Source: Sclerotinia nivalis
Taxonomy: Eukaryota > Ascomycota > Leotiomycetes > Helotiales > Sclerotiniaceae
DNA: 64,000 bases
Direction: 5' to 3'
Assembly (NCBI GenBank): GCA_029531795.1
Contig: JAPEIS010000003.1
Span: 682,001 to 746,000, forward strand
Below the pieces are notes generated by a model. The model was not told the DNA's origin and did no database searches. It was given only the letters and a program-made list of their open reading frames with translations. A program made the translations under genes and the position numbers. Below are positions 59,687 to 64,000 of the stretch, in pieces; the stretch's first letter is position 1; the number at the start of each line of letters is the position of its first letter.

Positions 59687-60678
59687 TAGTTGGCACAAGG
59701 GAGTAGATGGATGAAGAGTGACAGTTGCACGTCTTGATTTTATGGTGTATTTACTTCTTGCGAGATTTTAGTCATGTCTAAATACGAATGATTCATTGAA
59801 ATGATATTCTCCTCGTTAAGACTATATCTACTTCTAGTGCAGATAGTCTTTCTACTAAACGTGTAATCTATACTAGCTCAGGAATGAATTCCTGCGAAAA
59901 CCAAATTGCTAAATGATAAGTGTAAAGCTAACTTTATTGTATAACATCAGCGTTAAGATAATCGAGGCCCGCGACCCAAAAACATATGATTTAAGTCCAC
60001 CATCCTACATCCAAAATACCACAATGTTCCATGGATCTTAACCCCGGATGCGTAATAAAGTCCGCATATGAAACTCTGCACATATCTTCTAACTATGACT
60101 CATCTTCCAAAAGAAAGCTAGAGCAACTACACCTTTAGAACTTTGGAAATATTGAATGTACTCTCTCACAACCTCACATCTTGGCCTATGCTTTTTTAAG
60201 TAAAAGAATGTTACGGACTGGATTTGTCAACGGCTCCGACTGCCTGGATTTATACGTGGTAAGATCGGTCTATTTCTTGGAGTAATAGTTATATACTGAT
60301 TTTATGGAGCATTTGGGCTACACGGAACTTGATCGTATTATCAAAATATGAAGTCAGATATGAGCACTGGAAGAATCACCTCAGAGTCAAGGAACTCGTT
60401 TCAATTGCAATCAAAAATCACGGAGTCACCAAATAGAAGCACAAGCACCACAATAGTTGAACAATAACTGCTTTTCAATCAAAAGATTAAAATCACAAAA
60501 AAATGCCTCGTCTGCCCATCCCCAATATGATATGCAAACGCAATCTTAAAAGATGTTTTGCTGATGAATTGAAATAAACCCCAAACAAAACGCAAACCCG
60601 CGATCCAAATGAAAAGAAAGGCCTAAAGCATTCCCAGAGACAAACGAAAAAAATGGATCAAGTATACTGATACTCAAT
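59687..60678. other. Intergenic region, no gene recognised
   Basis: About 1 kb between two convergent genes; 3' flanks only, no notable repeats. Confidence 0.5.
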
Positions 60679-62444
60679 CTACAAGACGTTGGCGATGGCG
60701 AAGACGGCAGCGAGGAATCCCCATGCCGAGATGGCAATGCTGGTTCCTGCACCGGTGAATTGTTCAACTCCGGAGGCATCTCCAGTGGAGGCCTCGGGAA
60801 CGAAGGTGTCGGGGGAGGTGGCATCGGTAGCATCGGGTGTAGTGGCGGGGCTAGCAGTTCCGGCTGGGTCTGCGGCGACGGCAGCAGCCTTGCTTCCTCC
60901 GTACCATGGTCCCCATCCGTTGCTGTTGGTGAGACTGTTGAGGTTGAGACCCAAGTTCTTGTTCTATTCGCATTGTGGAATCAGTAATTGTTCAAGGAAA
61001 ACCACGAGGATGCGGAACGGGAGTCATGTGAGTGTACTTACGATGTTGGCATTGGCATTGCCATTGACATTAACATTTGTGTTCTTGTTGATGTTGGCCT
61101 GGTGCGAGAGAATTAGTAACATTCTTGGAAACAAAGAAATAAAGTGGAGGGAAGGAAGTGCAGGATCAAACATCTCCTTACATTCAAGTTCTCGTTCTCA
61201 TTTTCGTTCTCATTTTCATTTTCATTCTCATTCTCATTGCCGTTTGCGTTGCCCTATAGCATAATAGTTAGTAGTTGCCCATCGATAGAGGTATTGTGAG
61301 AAAATAGCAGTAGGTGAGATATCAAAGTCAGGCAAAAGTCGAGATTGAGATTCTTGGTCTCAAAGAACTGGGTATTCTTACGTTGCCATTTTGGTTTCCA
61401 TTTCCATTTCCATTGCCGTTTCCGTTTCCATTACCGTTGCCGTTGTTGCCATTGCCATTGCCGTTGTTTCCTCCATTGTTTCCGCCGTTGTTGCCTCCAG
61501 GTCGTCCAGTTGCTTCTGGAGTTGGAGCAATAGGGGCGGAACTAGCCTCGGCGTCGTCCTTTGGCTTGGGGTAAGGCTTTTGACCTGGAGGGCATACGCA
61601 ATTTCCATCAATGTCTTGGTAATTGGCACCAACGGCTGGGCCAGCATAGGAGCCGGAACCATATGGGCCTGCCCAGGAACCAGCACCACCAGCTGCGTTG
61701 ATACCAACTTGAGTGGCATCCACTGACGCTGATGCCGCTGCTGGTGCTGGTGTGGTTGGCTTTGACTTTGGCTTCCACCCGCCGTTCCACCCGCCGTTCT
61801 GTCCCTCATTCTCTTCGTCATTTCCACCACGTTGTCTCTTCCATGGTCTCTTGGGGGGAGTGGTGTCTATGATATGAATAAAGTTTGCCTCTGTGTCTGA
61901 ACTGGCACCTTGCGCCTCTGAAAACCCATGTATTAGTTAAAGTCCTAGAATGGATAGAAGAACATGAGATCGGATCTCTTACGTAAGGTACTGGCATCTA
62001 GACCTGCTCCATCACCCCATGGGTAACATTGGCAGTTTGAAGCTTGAATGGCACCGGCGTTCGATGATCCGCTAGCTGTGGAAATCAAAGTCTCCTTTGA
62101 GGGTGGTGGGTAAGAGCCTGAAAAAGTTAGCATTTCTGGTTATAAGGCTGCTACAAATACTAACCTCCTTGACCTTGGCCTTGACCTTGGCCATTACCCT
62201 GGCCATTGCCTTGGCCATTTCCTTGACCATTTCCTTGACCATTACCCTGGCCATTGCCTTGACCATTGCCTTGACCGTTGCCTTGACCGTTGCCTTGACC
62301 GTTGCCTTGACCGTTGCCTTGACCGTTGCCATTGCCGTTTGGTCCACCAACACCATTTCCATTACCTCCAGGTTGACCGCCACCTTGAGCAGCAGCGAGA
62401 TGGGCCGTAGCCAAGAGAATTTGAAGAATGACTTGAGCCTTCAT
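60679..62444 (-). CDS. GPI-anchored Gly/Asn-rich cell-wall-type protein, 454 aa, six exons
   Basis: Exons: 62444-62165, 62117-61983, 61917-61382, 61253-61182, 61098-61042 and 60963-60679; the frame closes (455 codons). Residues 1-19 are a signal peptide (ILQILLATAHLAAA). Exon 1 then has about 13 tetrapeptide repeats of Gly-Asn-Gly-Gln. Exons 2 and 3 hold CxC motifs (NCQCYPWGDG; GNCVCPPGQ), a basic patch PPKRPWKRQR that could be a processing site, and a (Gly-Asn)n run. Exon 4 encodes an (Glu-Asn)n run and exon 5 an Asn-Val-Asn/Asn-Ala-Asn run. Exon 6 gives an Ala/Thr/Pro-rich stalk and a C-terminal hydrophobic tail (AISAWGFLAAVFAIANVL) preceded by small residues, a GPI-anchor signal. The product is probably a wall or surface protein. 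Function unknown. Confidence 0.85.
62193..62390 (-). repeat. 12-bp coding minisatellite (Gly-Asn-Gly-Gln)n
   Basis: Tandem 12-bp units, on the minus strand GGCAACGGTCAA and close variants, encode the first low-complexity block of the GPI protein. Unit-to-unit changes are mostly silent. Such arrays change length easily, so copy number may differ between strains. Confidence 0.75.
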
Positions 62445-63842
62445 GATGATAAACTTTGATTTAAAGTAAGTGAATGTGGTATGTCTTTAAGACTATTTAT
62501 TGTTTGGAAGAAAGAGTGTATACAAGTTGGTTCCTGATGTACGAAGGAGGAAGAAACGACGGAATTGCATCGTGATTTTATATTCGAGATCATCTATGTT
62601 GTGATCCAGTTGGAGCCTCATTTTTGAGAACTAAAACTGTGAGGAATGAATCTTCGCCATGGTAAGGGACATCAGATATGGGAATGTGGAACCCAAACAA
62701 TCTAGTAAATCTCGTGCTCGATGGCGAATTATCTCAAGATGGAGATGCTATTGGTTCGGATACTAAGAATTCGGAACTTTCCTTTGCTGAAGTGTTTTTT
62801 TCGATAGATGTAGCATAACTGCCAAGATGTTGCTAAGAGGAGAATGTGTGTTGTGGTTGAGGAATGTACTTGTTTCGCTACAGACCAATCATGATAAGCA
62901 TAGAACCAAAACACAACTCATCCACATATCACAGCTTCACGAAGAAAATCGCATCTCGAGAATCTCCACGGCGCCACAATATGAAGGTATGGAAATAATT
63001 CTTTAAGTCGCGCTTAAATGTGGCAATGGTAACATCGCCATCGTTCTCGGCCAGGAACTCTCATTCCTTGAACCATCGAACTGCTATTATATAGCAATTC
63101 TTCTAGAATATTCTGCGGATGGTAATACTCGAAAAGGAATCTCCTTGGAATGGAATTGAGAATTTAGCATTCGTCTTGAGTAGACGAAACAATTGATTAT
63201 CGAAAGCTTGTGAAGTACGGTAGTTAACAAAGGGATGAGCCAGTAGCTGCCATGCCTAAAATAAAGTGAAGCACCTGCTGGTCACTTTACAACCTTGAAA
63301 AATTTGCAACCAGCTAGTCCAGGCCTACATTAGGCAAATGCAAGTTACCAAATGATGATCCTAGATAGACATTGAATTTCGTGGTATTTTCGTATGTTGC
63401 TGTCATTGTGCGTGCTTAAAGTGAATCTTCGTGATCTCTTCAGTCTACAGGAAGAAGTTTCGTTGGCCCATGTTGAATATTCGAGGCAAAATGATTGATC
63501 CAAAGTAGAATCGAAGAACCAAATGCCTCATCTAGTGAGAATACTAATTAACTTTACATTCGCATAATTCTATCGGCGATTTTAATGGATATAGTAGAAG
63601 AACAGTGCAATACTGCTGAGGCCGGCACTTGCGGGCTATGAGATAGATCGATGTTCCAGCTTCAAAAAATTGGAGCTGCCACGGCACGGTATAGATTCAC
63701 TATCAAACTTAATCAATATGTCATCTTTTTCCAAACACATCCAACCGCGTTATAGCTTGTGATTCTTATCTTTGCTCCTCTTGAGAACTTCAATGCCCAT
63801 CAACAATATCACCGTTATTCAACCTGAAACTTTAACCACCAC
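62445..63842. other. Divergent intergenic region of 1.4 kb
   Basis: Lies between the GPI protein (minus) and the gene starting at 63843 (plus). No gene is seen in it. It contains the heat-shock-element-like site at 63101-63113. Confidence 0.45.
63101..63113. promoter_or_regulatory. Heat-shock-element-like site
   Basis: TTCTAGAATATTC is a perfect alternating TTC/GAA/TTC trimer with two-base spacing, the consensus for HSF1. It lies about 660 bp upstream of the GPI-protein gene and 730 bp upstream of the partial gene. A chance match in AT-rich DNA is possible. Confidence 0.3.
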
Positions 63843-64000
63843 ATGATATCAATCAAAATGTACTCCAAGTCATTACCCAACCTCGAATTTGTTCTCGTAG
63901 AAACCAAAACTCCTCGGGTCCTCTTGAAAGTTTTATCCTCTGATGATGTCAACCCGATCATAACACTCACTGCCGAGGGAGTCTCGAACGCTCTCTTCTT
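63843..64000 (+). CDS. Start of an unknown gene, cut by the window end
   Basis: ATG at 63843 opens a frame of 52 complete codons with no stop to the window edge (start MISIKMYSKSLPNLEFV). The preceding sequence is rich in C and T with short A runs, like a fungal promoter and leader. Too short to name; an alternative start is the Met at codon 6. Confidence 0.45.
   Translation, partial: MISIKMYSKSLPNLEFVLVETKTPRVLLKVLSSDDVNPIITLTAEGVSNALF

Noticed and set aside
61391..62459. Plus-strand ORFs rich in Ile/Ser/Val or Leu/Thr/Ala opposite the GPI protein gene
   Set aside because: They are mirror frames of the Gly/Asn and Gly/Gln repeats; the minus strand has signal peptide, splice sites and GPI signal.
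1..64000. tRNA, rRNA or other structural RNA genes
   Set aside because: I looked for the T-loop GGTTCRANNCC with a matching acceptor stem and saw none that folded; absence is not certain without a covariance-model search.

Overview
The window looks like a filamentous ascomycete chromosome (Pezizomycotina). Genes carry many short GT-AG introns of about 50-85 bp with CTAAC-type branch sites. The protein families are typical of moulds: a DUF3328/UstYa protein, an OPT pair, a LaeA/TAM-type methyltransferase, FunK1 kinase, 2EXR and SprT-like proteins. The AT-rich intergenic DNA and small secreted proteins fit a Leotiomycete such as Botrytis or Sclerotinia, but that placement is inference. I rebuilt exon structures by hand from splice motifs and reading frame. 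ORFs that open only at GTG or TTG were not accepted as starts.

Layout. 0-3 kb holds a decayed Tad1-type LINE fragment. 3-9 kb holds a SprT-like metalloprotease, an unknown membrane protein, a small MITE and a GNAT acetyltransferase. 10.9-16.5 kb holds two neighbouring, divergent, probably nuclear proteins that share a motif and an intron position. 16.5-21.4 kb is gene-poor. 21.4-25.4 kb is the highlight: on the minus strand a two-exon gene for a secreted precursor with ten 14-residue repeats, each ended by a Lys-Arg kexin site, and divergently from it a seven-exon UstYa (DUF3328) oxidase. Together they form a compact dikaritin-type (ustiloxin/asperipin-like) RiPP locus. 25.7-27.4 kb has two small secreted proteins that look like distant paralogues. 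28.9-30.4 kb has a nine-exon methyltransferase.

30.5-38.6 kb has a broken 2EXR-like gene, an MFS sugar transporter, an SRPK-type kinase pseudogene and a peroxisomal-type acyl/aryl-CoA ligase with one GC-AG intron. 39.4-46.9 kb has two oligopeptide transporters in tandem. 47-51 kb contains a small unknown ORF, a candidate retroposon with target-site duplication, and long non-coding DNA. 51.0-52.0 kb is a PhyH-type dioxygenase, 53.6-56.0 kb a FunK1 kinase, 58.3-59.7 kb an unknown 471-residue protein, and 60.7-62.4 kb a GPI-anchored, Gly/Asn-rich cell-wall protein whose exons each carry their own low-complexity repeat. A gene begins at 63843 and runs off the window.

How the parts may work together. 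The precursor would enter the secretory pathway, be cut by kexin at KR/RR, and be cyclised by the UstYa protein, releasing many near-identical peptides ending in Ser-Ile-Ile/Leu-Tyr. The methyltransferase and the oligopeptide transporters are possible but unproven partners.
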